Source: Eledone cirrhosa (Eukaryota; Mollusca; Cephalopoda; Octopoda; Eledonidae). From it: a stretch of DNA of 64,000 bases. A model generated the notes under the pieces. The model had not been told where the DNA came from. It worked only from the letters and a program-made list of their open reading frames with translations, and did not search any database. Positions 41,501 through 51,658 of this stretch are shown here, piece by piece (within the stretch, counting starts at the first letter, position 1; each line of letters opens with the position of its first letter). The stretch lies in the NCBI GenBank assembly GCA_964016885.1, contig OZ024740.1, forward strand, positions 3,121,336 to 3,185,335. Reading direction: 5' to 3'. A program made the translations under genes and the position numbers.

Positions 41501-44500
41501 TGACTAATACCTCACTAATACCCCACTAGACCTCACTAATACCTCACTAATACCTCACTAGACCTCACTAGACCTCACTAATAGCTCACTAATACCTCAC
41601 TAGACCTCACTAATAGCTCACTAATACCTCACTAGACCTCACTAATACCTCACTAATACCTCACTAATACCTCACTAGACCTCACTAATACCTCACTAAT
41701 ACCTCACTAATACCTCAGTAATATCTCACTAGACGTCACTAGACCTCACTAATACCTCACTAGACCTCACTATTACCTCACTAGACCTCACTAGACCTCA
41801 CTAATACCTCACTAATACCTCACTAGACCTCACTAATACCTCACTAGACCTCAGTAGACCTCACTAATACCTCACTAATATCTCACTAGACCTCACTAGA
41901 CCTCACTCATACCTCACTAATACCTCACTAGACCTCACTAGACCTCAGTAGACCTCACTAATACCTCACTAATACCTCACTAATACCTCACAAGATCTCA
42001 CTAGACCTCACTAATACCTCACTAATACCTCACTAGACCTCACTAAACCTCACAAGACCTCACTAAACCTCACTAATACCTCACTAGACCTCACTAATAC
42101 CTCACGAGACCTCACTAGTACCTCACTAATACCTCACTCATACCTCACTAGACCTCACTAATATCTAACTAATCCTCACTAATAGCTCACTAGACCCCAC
42201 TTGACGTCTCTAGACCTCATTTATACCTCACTAACACACCACTAGACCTCACTAATACCTCACTAATACCTCACTAATACCTCACTAATACCTCACTAGA
42301 CCTCACTAATACCTCACTAGACCTCATTAATACCTCACTAATACCTCACTAATACCTCATGAGACCTCACTAATACCTCAATAATACCTCACTAGACCTC
42401 ACTAATACCCACTAGACCTCAATAATACATCACTAATACCTCACTAGACCTCACACTTACCTCACTAATACCTCACTAGACCTCACTAATACTCCACTAA
42501 TACCACACTAATAACTCACTAATACCGTACTGGACCTCACTATACCTCACTATTACCTCACTAATACCTCGCTAATACCTCACTAATACCTCACTAATAC
42601 CGCACTAGACCTCAATACTACTTCACTAATAGCTCAATAGACCTCACTAATACCTCACTGGACCTGACTAATACCTGACTAATACCTCACTAGACCTCAC
42701 TAAAACCTCACTAATACCTCACTAATACCTCACTAATACCTCACTGATACCTCACAAATACCTCTCTACTACCTCACTAATACCTCACTAATACCTCAAT
42801 AATACCTCACTAATACCTCACTAGACCTCTCTAATACCTCACGAATACCTCAGTAATACCTCCCTAGACCTCACTAATACCGCACTAATACCTCACTAGA
42901 CTTCACTAATACCTCACTAATACCTCACTAATACCTCACTAATGCCTCACTAATACCTCACTAAACCTCACTAATACCTCACTCATACCTCACTAGACCT
43001 AACTAATACCTCACAAATACCCCACTGATAACTCACAACTCTCACTAATTCCTCACTAATACGTAACTAATACCTCACTAATACCTCACTAGACCTCACT
43101 AGACCTCACTAGACCTCAGTAATACATCACTAATACCTCACAAATACCTCTCTAAAACCTCACTAATACCTCACTAATACCTCACTAGACCTCACTAATA
43201 CCTCAGTAATATCGCACGAGACCTCACTAATACCTCACTGATACTTGACTAATACCTCACTAATACCCCACTAGACCTCACTAATACCTCACTAATACAC
43301 CACTAGACCTCACTAATACCTCACTAATACCTCACTAGACCTCACTAGACCTCACTAATAGCTCACTAATACCTCACTAGACCTCACTAATACCTCACTA
43401 ATACCTCACTAATACTTCACTAGACCTCACTAATACCTCACTAATACCTCACTAATACCTCAGTAATATCTCACTAGACCTCACTAGACCTCACTAATAC
43501 CTCACTAGACCTCACTAATACCTCACTAGACCTTACTAGACCTCACTAATACGTCACTAATACCTCACTAGACCTCACTAATACCTCACTAGACCTCAGT
43601 ACACCTCACTAATACCTCACTAATACCTCACTAGACCGCACTAGACCTCACTAATACCTCACTAATATCTCACTAGACCTCACTAGACCTCACTCATACC
43701 TCACTAATACCTCACGAGACCTCACTAGACCTCAATAGACCTCACTAATACCTCACTAATACCTCACTAATACCTCACAAGATCTCACTAGACCTCACTA
43801 ATACCTCACTAAACCTCACTAGACCTCATAATACCTCACTAGACCTCACTAATACCTCACGAGACCTCACTAGTACCTCACTAATACCTCACTCATACCT
43901 CACTAGACCTCACTAATATCTCACTAATCCTCACTAATAGCTCACTAGACCTCACCTGACGTCTCTAGACCTCATTTATACCTCACTAATACACCACTAG
44001 AGCTCACTAATACCTCACTAATACCTCACTAATACCTCACTAATACCTCACTAGACCTCACTAATATCTCACTAGATCTCATTAATACCTCACTAATACC
44101 TCACTAATATCTCACTAATACCTCACTAATACCTCACTAATACCTCACTAGACCTCACTAATACCTCACTAGACTTCACTAATAACTCACTAATAGCTCA
44201 CTACATCCCACCAATACCTCACTAATACCTCACTAATACCTAGCTTGACCTCACTAATACCTCACTAATAGCTAGCTAGACCTCACTAAACCTCACTAGA
44301 CCTCACTAACACCTCACTAATACCTCACTAGACTTCACTAATACCTCACTAATACCTCACAAGACCTCACTAGTACCTCACTAATACCGCACAAGACCTC
44401 ACTAAACCTCACTAGACCTCACTAAACCTCACTAATACCTCACTAATATCTCACTAATACCTCACTAGACCTCACTAGACCTCCCTAATACCTCACTAAT

Positions 44501-47500
44501 ACCTCAATAGACCTCACTAGACCTCGCTAATACCTCACTAATACCTCAGTAATATCTCACTAGACCTCACTAATACTTGACTAATACCTTACTAATACCT
44601 CACTAGATCTTACTAATACCTTACTAATACCTCACTAATACCTAGTTAGACCTCACTAGACCACACTAATATCCTCACTAATACCTCACTAGACTTCACT
44701 AATAACTCACTAATAGCTCACTACATCCCACTAATACCTCACTAATACCTCACTAATACCTAGCTAGGCCTCACTAGACCTCACGAGAGCTCACTAATAC
44801 CTCACTAATACCTCACTAGACCTCAATAGACTTCACTAATACCTCACTAATACCTCACGAGATCTCACTAGTACCTCACTAATACCTCACTAGACCTCAC
44901 TAATATCTCACTAATCCTCACTAATAGCTCACTAGACCTCACTTGACGTCACTAGACCTCACTTATACCTCACTAATACCTAACTAGACCTCACTTATAC
45001 CTCACATATACATCACTAATACCTCACTACTACCTCACTAGACCTCATTAATACCTCACTAATACCTCACTAATACCTCACTAGACCTCACTAATACCTC
45101 ACTAGACCTTATTAATACCTCACTAATACCTCACTAATACCTCACTAATACCTCACTAATACCTCACTAGACCTCACTAGACCTTACTAAACCTCACTAA
45201 TACCTCACTAATACCTCAGTATTACCTCACTAATACCTCAGTAATATCTCACTAGACCTCACTAATACTTGACTAATACCTTACTAATACCTCACTAATA
45301 CCTAGTTAGACCTCACTAGACCTCACTAATATCCTCACTAATACCTCACTAGACTTCACTAATAACTCACTAATAGCTCACTACATCCCACTAATACCTC
45401 ACCAATACCTCACTGGAGCTCACTAATACCTAGCTAGACCTCACTAATACCTCACTAATACCTCACTAATACCTCACTAGACCTCACTAGACTTCACTAA
45501 TACCTCACTAATACCTCACTAGACTTCACTAATACCTCACTAATACCTCACTAATACCTCACTAATGCCTGACTAATAACTCACTAAACCTCACTAATAC
45601 CTCACTCATACCTCACTAGACCTAACTAATACCTCACAAATACCTCACTGATAACTCACTAGCTCTCACTAATTCCTCACTAATATGTAACTAATACCTC
45701 ACCAATACCTCACTAGAACTCACTAGACCTCACTAGACGTCAGTAATACCTCACTAATACCTCACTAGACCTCACTAATACTTCAGTAATATCTCACGAG
45801 ACCTCACTAATACCTCACTAATACTTGACTAATACCTCACTAATACCCCACTAGACATCACTAATACCTCACTAATACACCACTAGACCTCACTAATACC
45901 TCACTAATACCTCACTAGACCTCACTAGACCTCACTAATAGCTCACTAATACCTCACTAATACCTCACTAATACCTCACTAATACCTCACTAGACCTCAC
46001 TAATACCTCACAAATACCTCACTAATACCTCAGTAATATCTCACTAGACCTCACTAGACCTCACTAATACCTCACTAGACCTCACTAGACCTCACTAATA
46101 CCTCACTAATACCTCACTAATACCTCACTAGACCTCACTAGACCTCACTAATACCTCACTAATCCCTCACTAGACTTCACTAATACCTCACTAGACCTCA
46201 GTAGACCTCACTAATACCTCACTAGACCGCACTAGACCTCACTAATACCTCACTAATATCTCACTAGTCCTCACTAGACCTCACTCATACCTCACTAGAC
46301 CTCACAAGATCTCACTAGACCTCACTAATACCTCACTAATACCTCACTAGACCTCACTAAACCTCACGAGACCTCACTAATACATCACTAGACCTCACTA
46401 ATACCTCACGAAACCTCACTAGTACCTCACTAATACCTCACTCATACCTCACTAGACCTCACTAATATCTCACTAATCCTCACTAATAGCTCACTAGACC
46501 TCACTTGACGTCTCTAGACCTCATTTATAACTCACTAATACACCACTAGAGCTCACTAATACCTCACTAATACCTCACTAATACCTCACTAATACCTCAC
46601 TAATACCTCACTAATACCTAGCTAGACCTCACTAAACCTCACTAGACCTCACTAATACCTCACTAATACCTCACTAGACTTCACTAATACCTCACTAATA
46701 CCTCACAAGACCTCACTAGTACCTCACTAATACCGCACTAGACCTCACTAAACCTCACTAGACCTAGACCGCACTAACCCTCACTAATACCTCACTAATA
46801 CCTCACTAATACCTCACTAGACCTCACTAGACCTCCCTAATACCTCACTAATACCTCACTAGACCTCACTAGACCTCGCTAACACCTCACTAATACCTCA
46901 GTAATATCTCACTAGACCTCACTAATACTTGACTAATACCTTACTAATACCTCACTAGAACTTACTAATACCTTACTAATACCTCACTAATACCTAGTTA
47001 GACCTCACTAGACCCCAATAATATCCTCACTAATACCTCACTAGACTTCACTAATAACTCACTAATAGCTCACTACAACCCACTATTACCTCACTAATAC
47101 CTCACTATAGCTCACTAATACCTAGCTAGACCTCACTAATACCTCACTAATACCTCACTAGACCTCACTAGACTTCACTAATACCTTACTAATACCTCAC
47201 TGGAGCTCACTAATACCTAGCTAGACCTCACTAATACCTCACTAATACCTCGCTAGACCTCACTAATACCTCACTAGACCTCACTAATACCTCACTAATA
47301 CCTAACTAATACCTCACTAATACCTCACTAATACCTCGCTAGAACTCACTAATACCTCACTAGACCTCACTAATACCTCACTAATACCTCACTAATACCT
47401 CACTAATACCTCACTTAAACCTCACTTATACATCACTAATACCTCGCTAGACCTCACTAATGCCTCACTAGACCTCATTAATACCTCACTAATACCTCAC

Positions 47501-47651
47501 TAATACCTCACTAATACCTCACTAATACCTCACTATACCTCACTAGACCTCACTAGACCTTACTAAACCTCACTAATACCTCACTAATACCTCACTATTA
47601 CCTCACTAATACCTCAGTAATATCTCACTAGACCTCACTAATACTTGACTA

Positions 47652-47653
47652 AT
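47652..47653. repeat. Left copy of the possible 2-bp target-site duplication (AT)
   Basis: Empty sites in the array read TTGACTAATACCTTAC. The left flank matches through ...CTAAT and the right flank matches from ATACC..., so AT at 47652-47653 and 51665-51666 is the only sequence shared. Either it is a 2-bp duplication, or the insertion was blunt with chance identity. Confidence 0.6.
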
Positions 47654-47884
47654 TTAAAAAACAATTTTAAAGAGGACGTGGGTCCCCCCTGCGTCGGGCC
47701 CATTAACCGCGTCCTCCTAAAAAACTATCCCACCCCCTCCCCAAACACCCACACAACTCCAAGCTCCCCAACCACACAACACACTGATGCCCCCACACTT
47801 CCACAAACCACCACCCCACCCAACAACCCATCCCCCACCCTAATGGAAATTGTGCAGCCCGATACCCGGGACGCAGAGAGGTAA
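47654..47884 (+). pseudogene. Possible C-terminal remnant of retrotransposon ORF1
   Basis: The frame is open from the element's left edge to a TAA at 47882-47884. The first ATG in it is only at 47843, so as it stands there is no normal start and the open frame simply continues back into satellite. The roughly 76 codons are rich in Pro, Thr and Asn, a composition seen in low-complexity tails, and end in EIVQPDTRDAER. The frame is the same as ORF2, which opens at the very next codon, so a single UAA separates them. Best reading: tail of a 5'-truncated ORF1. Alternatives are a coding-like 5' UTR, or the N-terminal part of one long ORF split by a nonsense mutation. No domain is recognisable. Confidence 0.5.
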
Positions 47885-47908
47885 GTGTCTTTTCTCTTCA
47901 CCACCCAC

Positions 47909-50900
47909 ATGGCTATGCTAAGAGTAGGCTGTTTAAATGTGCGTGGCCTGGGCTCAACTTGGAAGCAAGCAATGCTTCTAAATGACCTCAGGTCACAACG
48001 TATAGATGTGATGGTTATTTGCGAGGCCCGGATCAGCAACGTGCGACAGCTGGCCCCCACCTTTGATGACTTTGAGATGCACGCATCTCTCTGTCAGCCC
48101 GGAGGTGGGGGTGGAGTTGTCGTTCTGCTGCAAAAACATCTGGGTCTCGCAACACAGATGGTACATTTGGACCCGGAGGGTCGACTAGTGGTTCTGGACC
48201 TTGGCAGTGGTAAAGGCGGAGCGTTTAGGTTGGTAGCCGCCTACGGCCCTTTCGGGTCAATGCGACCGGACTTCTTCCATCGTCTGGAGACTTTTCTAGG
48301 GACGTCCCGCTCCTTGCTATTAGTGGGGGACTGGAATGGTATCCTAGATGCACGCTGGGACTACGTAGGGGCCTGCCCCGATAGAGAGGGGTGTAATAGC
48401 CTCAAAGGGTTAATCGGTCGATTTGACCTGGCCGATAGATATCGACTAGATTTTCCGACTGCGCCAACCTGGACTTGGGCAAATCGTAGCGGATCATCTA
48501 GGTCGTACCTAGATAGGTTCTTAGTTAGAATTAAGGATAAGGACTTTTTAAGTTGTCCAAAAATGCGTATGGTTGGCTATTCAGACCACAAATTAGTGAC
48601 CTGCATGGTCAACCTTGACAGAACTCATAGACAGGGCCCCGGTTACTGGAAGCTCAACTTGTCCTTGCCGGCAAGTAGAGCCTACAGGAATCGGATTAGT
48701 ACGTTAGTTAAGGAACGGTTGACTGGAGCGATCGTCAACAGCAGGTGGTGGGTATCTCTAAAGAGAGAGATTAGAGTAGTCTCGATAGAATTTAGTAAGG
48801 TTCTAGCTGCGGATAGGAATAGGAAGGAAAGGGAGCTAATAGATAGAGTAGAAGAGGCAATTAGAAGCGGCGACGTGGCCAGAGTTCTAGCGTCGAGAAC
48901 GGCTTTGAGCCAGTTTTTCGACGCGAAGCACGAAGGCTGCGTTGTCCGAAGTAAAATACGTGCTCTAGGGAACGAGGGGACCAAAGCTGTCAGCTGGGCC
49001 CGCGTGACAGAGGCCAACAGTGGAACTAAATCCACCATCCGGTCTTTGCGAGACCTGGATGGACGGGCGATTCTTGAGCCTAAGCAGATGTGTGAGGCCT
49101 TTCAAAGGCACTTTGCCCGACTGTTCGGGAGGGGCGGGGAGCCGGTTGGGAACGTGGACTTCGGTCCATACCTCGACGGCCTGCCGCGCCTCTCGGACAG
49201 GGAGGCGAAGTCCTGCGAGGAGCCGATTTCGGCCGCTGAGATAGAGGACGTGCTGAGCCAATGCGGCAAACGCAAATCCCCGGGTCTTGATGGTCTTCCT
49301 TACGAATTATATCTAGCTATGCCGGACTTGTTCTCCGATCTCCTCGAGGCGGTCTACTGCAACTGGCAACAGAACGGGAGAATTCCCTGTACTGTGACCA
49401 AGGGCGTAGTCACGCTAGTGAGGAAGGACGAGAACAAGGGGGACGAAATAAGTAACTTCAGGCCCATAACTCTGCTAAATACAGAGTTACAGATTTTGGC
49501 CAAGGTGCTAGCAAAGAGGTTGGCGCTTGTCGTGGGCAACCTGGTGGGAGATGCGCAGACATGCGCTATCCCGTCCAGGTCCATCCATGACAACCTCCAC
49601 CTCATGCGATACATCATAGAGAGGGTTGGGAACGAACCCGGCTTTGGTGGGGCTCTGATCAACTTGGATCAATCTAAGGCGTTCGATAGGGTCGACCATG
49701 GTTACCTGGATGCGGTGCTAGCGGCGGCAGGCTTCGGACCCGTTTTCAGGGGCTGGATCACTGCTATGCACAGCAGCCGCATCTGCTCTAGGGTCAAGGT
49801 GAACAGCTACCTCTCGGAGCCGTTCAAAATCGCGCGGTCCATCCGACAAGGGTGCCCTCTCTCCTCCCTTCTGTATGTGTTGACTCTCGAGCCACTACTG
49901 CGGAAGTTGGAGTTGTTGCAGGGCATCCCTTTGGAACCGGGATTGCGGAAAGCGGTGTCGGCCTACGCCGATGACGTGACAGTAATGGTGTCGACGGCCT
50001 CCGAAATCGAGGCGGTCGGCACCTTACTGGAGGAGTACGAAAGGTTCACAGGGGCTAAGCTGAACCGGGACAAGTCGATCGGTTTGCAACTCGGCACGTG
50101 GAGGGGCAGACCGATGCCCTCCGATGGCGTCGTCGGACGCTGGACGGAGGGCCCGGTGAAGTTGCTCGGGGTCTGGTTCGGACCGGACCTCCAGGTGGAG
50201 AAAAACTGGGCGGAGGTTACGAACAGGGTGTTTGCACTGACCCAGAAGTGGGCCAGTTGCAAACTATCCCTGAAAGGTCGGGCGGAGGTGGCGAACACCT
50301 ACATAGCGTCCGTCATCTACTACCGCCTGACCGTAGTGCCCTTCCCAAGGGAAACCCTCACCAAGATGGAGCGCGCGCTCTTCCAATTCCTTTGGAAGAG
50401 GCGGGTTCCTATGGTGAGGAGATCCATCTGCTGTCAACACCCTTCGAAAGGAGGGCTGGGGATGCCGTGGCTAATGATGCGTAAACACGCATTAAGGCTA
50501 CGGCACCTCTACGTATTCCTCACCGGACAACCGGTGTGGGCCTCGTTTGTGAGACGAACCTTTCCCAGACTCGTCTCACTCACCGAGCTGCAATCCTGGG
50601 TCAAGCAAAGACCGAGAAAACTGGGCGCCTGGCACACTGAGTGTGCCCAGACGCTCACCGCCCTCTGGCAGGCGGATCCGGTTATCAGTGGAGACTCCAC
50701 CGCAACATTCTATAGAGGGCTGGTACGCAGCAGGTGCGACGACGCCCTCGGAGAAGCCCTAGACATGGAGGAGGACGAACTGGCCAGCCTGTTCGGTAGG
50801 ACATTCAGCCCGGAACCTATGGACAACTTCCAGAAGTCCCTGGCCTGGCAGTGCTACCGAGGAGCTTTACCCGTTCGAGAAAGGCTCTACAGACACGGGC

Positions 50901-51346
50901 GCCCGGGTAGGGACCCCACCAAAAAGATCTGTCCCAGATGCGTGTGCGACGAGGAAACCGTTGCACACACATTGGTACACTGCTCGGGCGTAGCCGATCT
51001 GTGGGGCTATGTCGAACAACTGCTGTCAAGGGTGGGACCGATCCGGTTGACCACCGAGTCTATTGTAATGATCAAGCCGCCTCCCCCCTTCAAAGATGAA
51101 GCAGAGGCGGTGTTTCTGTGCGTAATAGCCATGGCGAAAGAGGTTGTATGGTGGACGCGTCTGAAAGGACTGAGGTCAGGCACCTTTCTCTCTGGCCAAC
51201 AACTGGTCCGTTTCTTCCGATATCATTTCGGAAGAAGGATCAGGATGGAGAGAGAGGTGCTGCACCCCAGTCGTTTTTATGAAAGGTGGGTGAAAGTGGC
51301 GAGAATGGCCCGTGTGAATGGGCCTTCTCTTTACATGAGCCTGTAG
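47909..51346 (+). CDS. ORF2 protein: AP-type endonuclease and reverse transcriptase of a Tx1-like LINE
   Basis: The protein nicks target DNA and copies the element RNA from the nick. The open frame begins at 47885 and runs 1153 codons without a break. I place the start at the ATG at 47909 (codon 9 of that frame), because the first conserved motif follows at once. Numbering is from 47885. Endonuclease, about 12-240: N18 in CLNVRGL, E47, Y120 in AYGPFG, D149/N151 in VGDWNG, YLDR 208-211, and SDH 233-235, all intact. Reverse transcriptase, about 460-770: KSPGLDGLPYELY 464-476, NFRPITLLN 524-532, D595 in LDQSKAFDRV, IRQGCPLS 653-660, YADD 694-697 (D696, D697), GAKLNRDKS 723-731, and LLGVWFG 760-766. 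The C-terminal zinc knuckle is C1016-x2-C1019-x8-H1028-x4-C1033, followed by LW, as in zf-RVT. No RNase H is seen. With no stops or frameshifts, the copy looks young. The Tx1 assignment rests on motif style and is moderately sure. Confidence 0.95.
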   Translation: MAMLRVGCLNVRGLGSTWKQAMLLNDLRSQRIDVMVICEARISNVRQLAPTFDDFEMHASLCQPGGGGGVVVLLQKHLGLATQMVHLDPEGRLVVLDLGSGKGGAFRLVAAYGPFGSMRPDFFHRLETFLGTSRSLLLVGDWNGILDARWDYVGACPDREGCNSLKGLIGRFDLADRYRLDFPTAPTWTWANRSGSSRSYLDRFLVRIKDKDFLSCPKMRMVGYSDHKLVTCMVNLDRTHRQGPGYWKLNLSLPASRAYRNRISTLVKERLTGAIVNSRWWVSLKREIRVVSIEFSKVLAADRNRKERELIDRVEEAIRSGDVARVLASRTALSQFFDAKHEGCVVRSKIRALGNEGTKAVSWARVTEANSGTKSTIRSLRDLDGRAILEPKQMCEAFQRHFARLFGRGGEPVGNVDFGPYLDGLPRLSDREAKSCEEPISAAEIEDVLSQCGKRKSPGLDGLPYELYLAMPDLFSDLLEAVYCNWQQNGRIPCTVTKGVVTLVRKDENKGDEISNFRPITLLNTELQILAKVLAKRLALVVGNLVGDAQTCAIPSRSIHDNLHLMRYIIERVGNEPGFGGALINLDQSKAFDRVDHGYLDAVLAAAGFGPVFRGWITAMHSSRICSRVKVNSYLSEPFKIARSIRQGCPLSSLLYVLTLEPLLRKLELLQGIPLEPGLRKAVSAYADDVTVMVSTASEIEAVGTLLEEYERFTGAKLNRDKSIGLQLGTWRGRPMPSDGVVGRWTEGPVKLLGVWFGPDLQVEKNWAEVTNRVFALTQKWASCKLSLKGRAEVANTYIASVIYYRLTVVPFPRETLTKMERALFQFLWKRRVPMVRRSICCQHPSKGGLGMPWLMMRKHALRLRHLYVFLTGQPVWASFVRRTFPRLVSLTELQSWVKQRPRKLGAWHTECAQTLTALWQADPVISGDSTATFYRGLVRSRCDDALGEALDMEEDELASLFGRTFSPEPMDNFQKSLAWQCYRGALPVRERLYRHGRPGRDPTKKICPRCVCDEETVAHTLVHCSGVADLWGYVEQLLSRVGPIRLTTESIVMIKPPPPFKDEAEAVFLCVIAMAKEVVWWTRLKGLRSGTFLSGQQLVRFFRYHFGRRIRMEREVLHPSRFYERWVKVARMARVNGPSLYMSL

Positions 51347-51441
51347 GTGGAAGAGAGAAAGAAACGAGGGAGCACCCCCTCTCTGTGCTCCTGAGGAAAA
51401 GGGTTGCACACTTTTTTCGGGGGTGTGTGCGACACCCCAAG

Positions 51442-51596
51442 GCGCCTCCTCTCTATTGAGGATTTTGTTATAAATTTTATTTTTTGTTATATTTTATAAC
51501 AAAATCCTCTATTGAGGATTTTGTTATAATTCTATTTTTTGTTATATTTTATTTTATTTTTATATATTGTTATTGCCTCCTCCCTATTGAGGACGC
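51442..51596 (+). repeat. Direct repeats of a CCTC..CTATTGAGGA motif in the LINE 3' UTR
   Basis: CTCTATTGAGGA appears at about 51451 and 51507, and CCTCCCTATTGAGGACGCC at about 51578. The outer two are preceded by GCCTCC-type sequence. The inner AT-rich parts (TTTTTTGTTATATTTTAT) are also duplicated. The 3' UTR appears to have grown by internal duplication. Confidence 0.75.
51458..51529 (+). repeat. Alternative hairpins: one 16-nt arm can pair with either of two copies of its complement
   Basis: GAGGATTTTGTTATAA occurs at 51458-51473 and 51514-51529. Its exact reverse complement, TTATAACAAAATCCTC, lies between them at 51494-51509. It can form either a 16-bp stem with a 20-nt loop (left copy) or a 16-bp stem with a 4-nt TATT loop (right copy). 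The two folds are mutually exclusive. Confidence 0.9.
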
Positions 51597-51652
51597 CTTG
51601 TTTTGTAAACTCCCCCCATTGTACTTGTCCCACTTTTGATGCCCTTGTGGCA

Positions 51653-51658
51653 AATAAA
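51653..51658 (+). promoter_or_regulatory. Polyadenylation signal AATAAA
   Basis: A canonical AATAAA lies only 6 nt from the element's 3' junction (AAATAAAAGAAAC, then satellite). Its distance to the junction is shorter than the usual 10-30 nt, so the hexamer may serve instead as part of the 3' terminal sequence. Confidence 0.5.

Larger units (their letters stand above)
19089..47653. repeat. CCTCACTA core satellite with 2- or 3-nt spacers (10/11-bp units), left arm
   Basis: About 28.6 kb of head-to-tail units with an 8-base core, CCTCACTA, joined by GA (10-bp unit) or ATA (11-bp unit). Single-base variants are common (CCTCAGTA, CCGCACTA, CATCACTA, CCCCACTA, CTAGCTAG). The first 400 bp are unusually regular 10-bp units, and the array becomes more mixed further in. 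The plus strand has very few G, nearly all in the GA spacer. No ORF longer than about 60 codons is open and no gene or RNA is visible. The orientation is constant except at 21010-21033. Roughly 2,700 units are present in this arm. Confidence 0.97.

Noticed and set aside
48682..51440. Minus- and alternate-frame ORFs of 60-128 codons within the LINE
   Set aside because: They overlap the intact ORF2 in other frames and have no recognisable motifs; they are shadows of the GC-rich coding frame.
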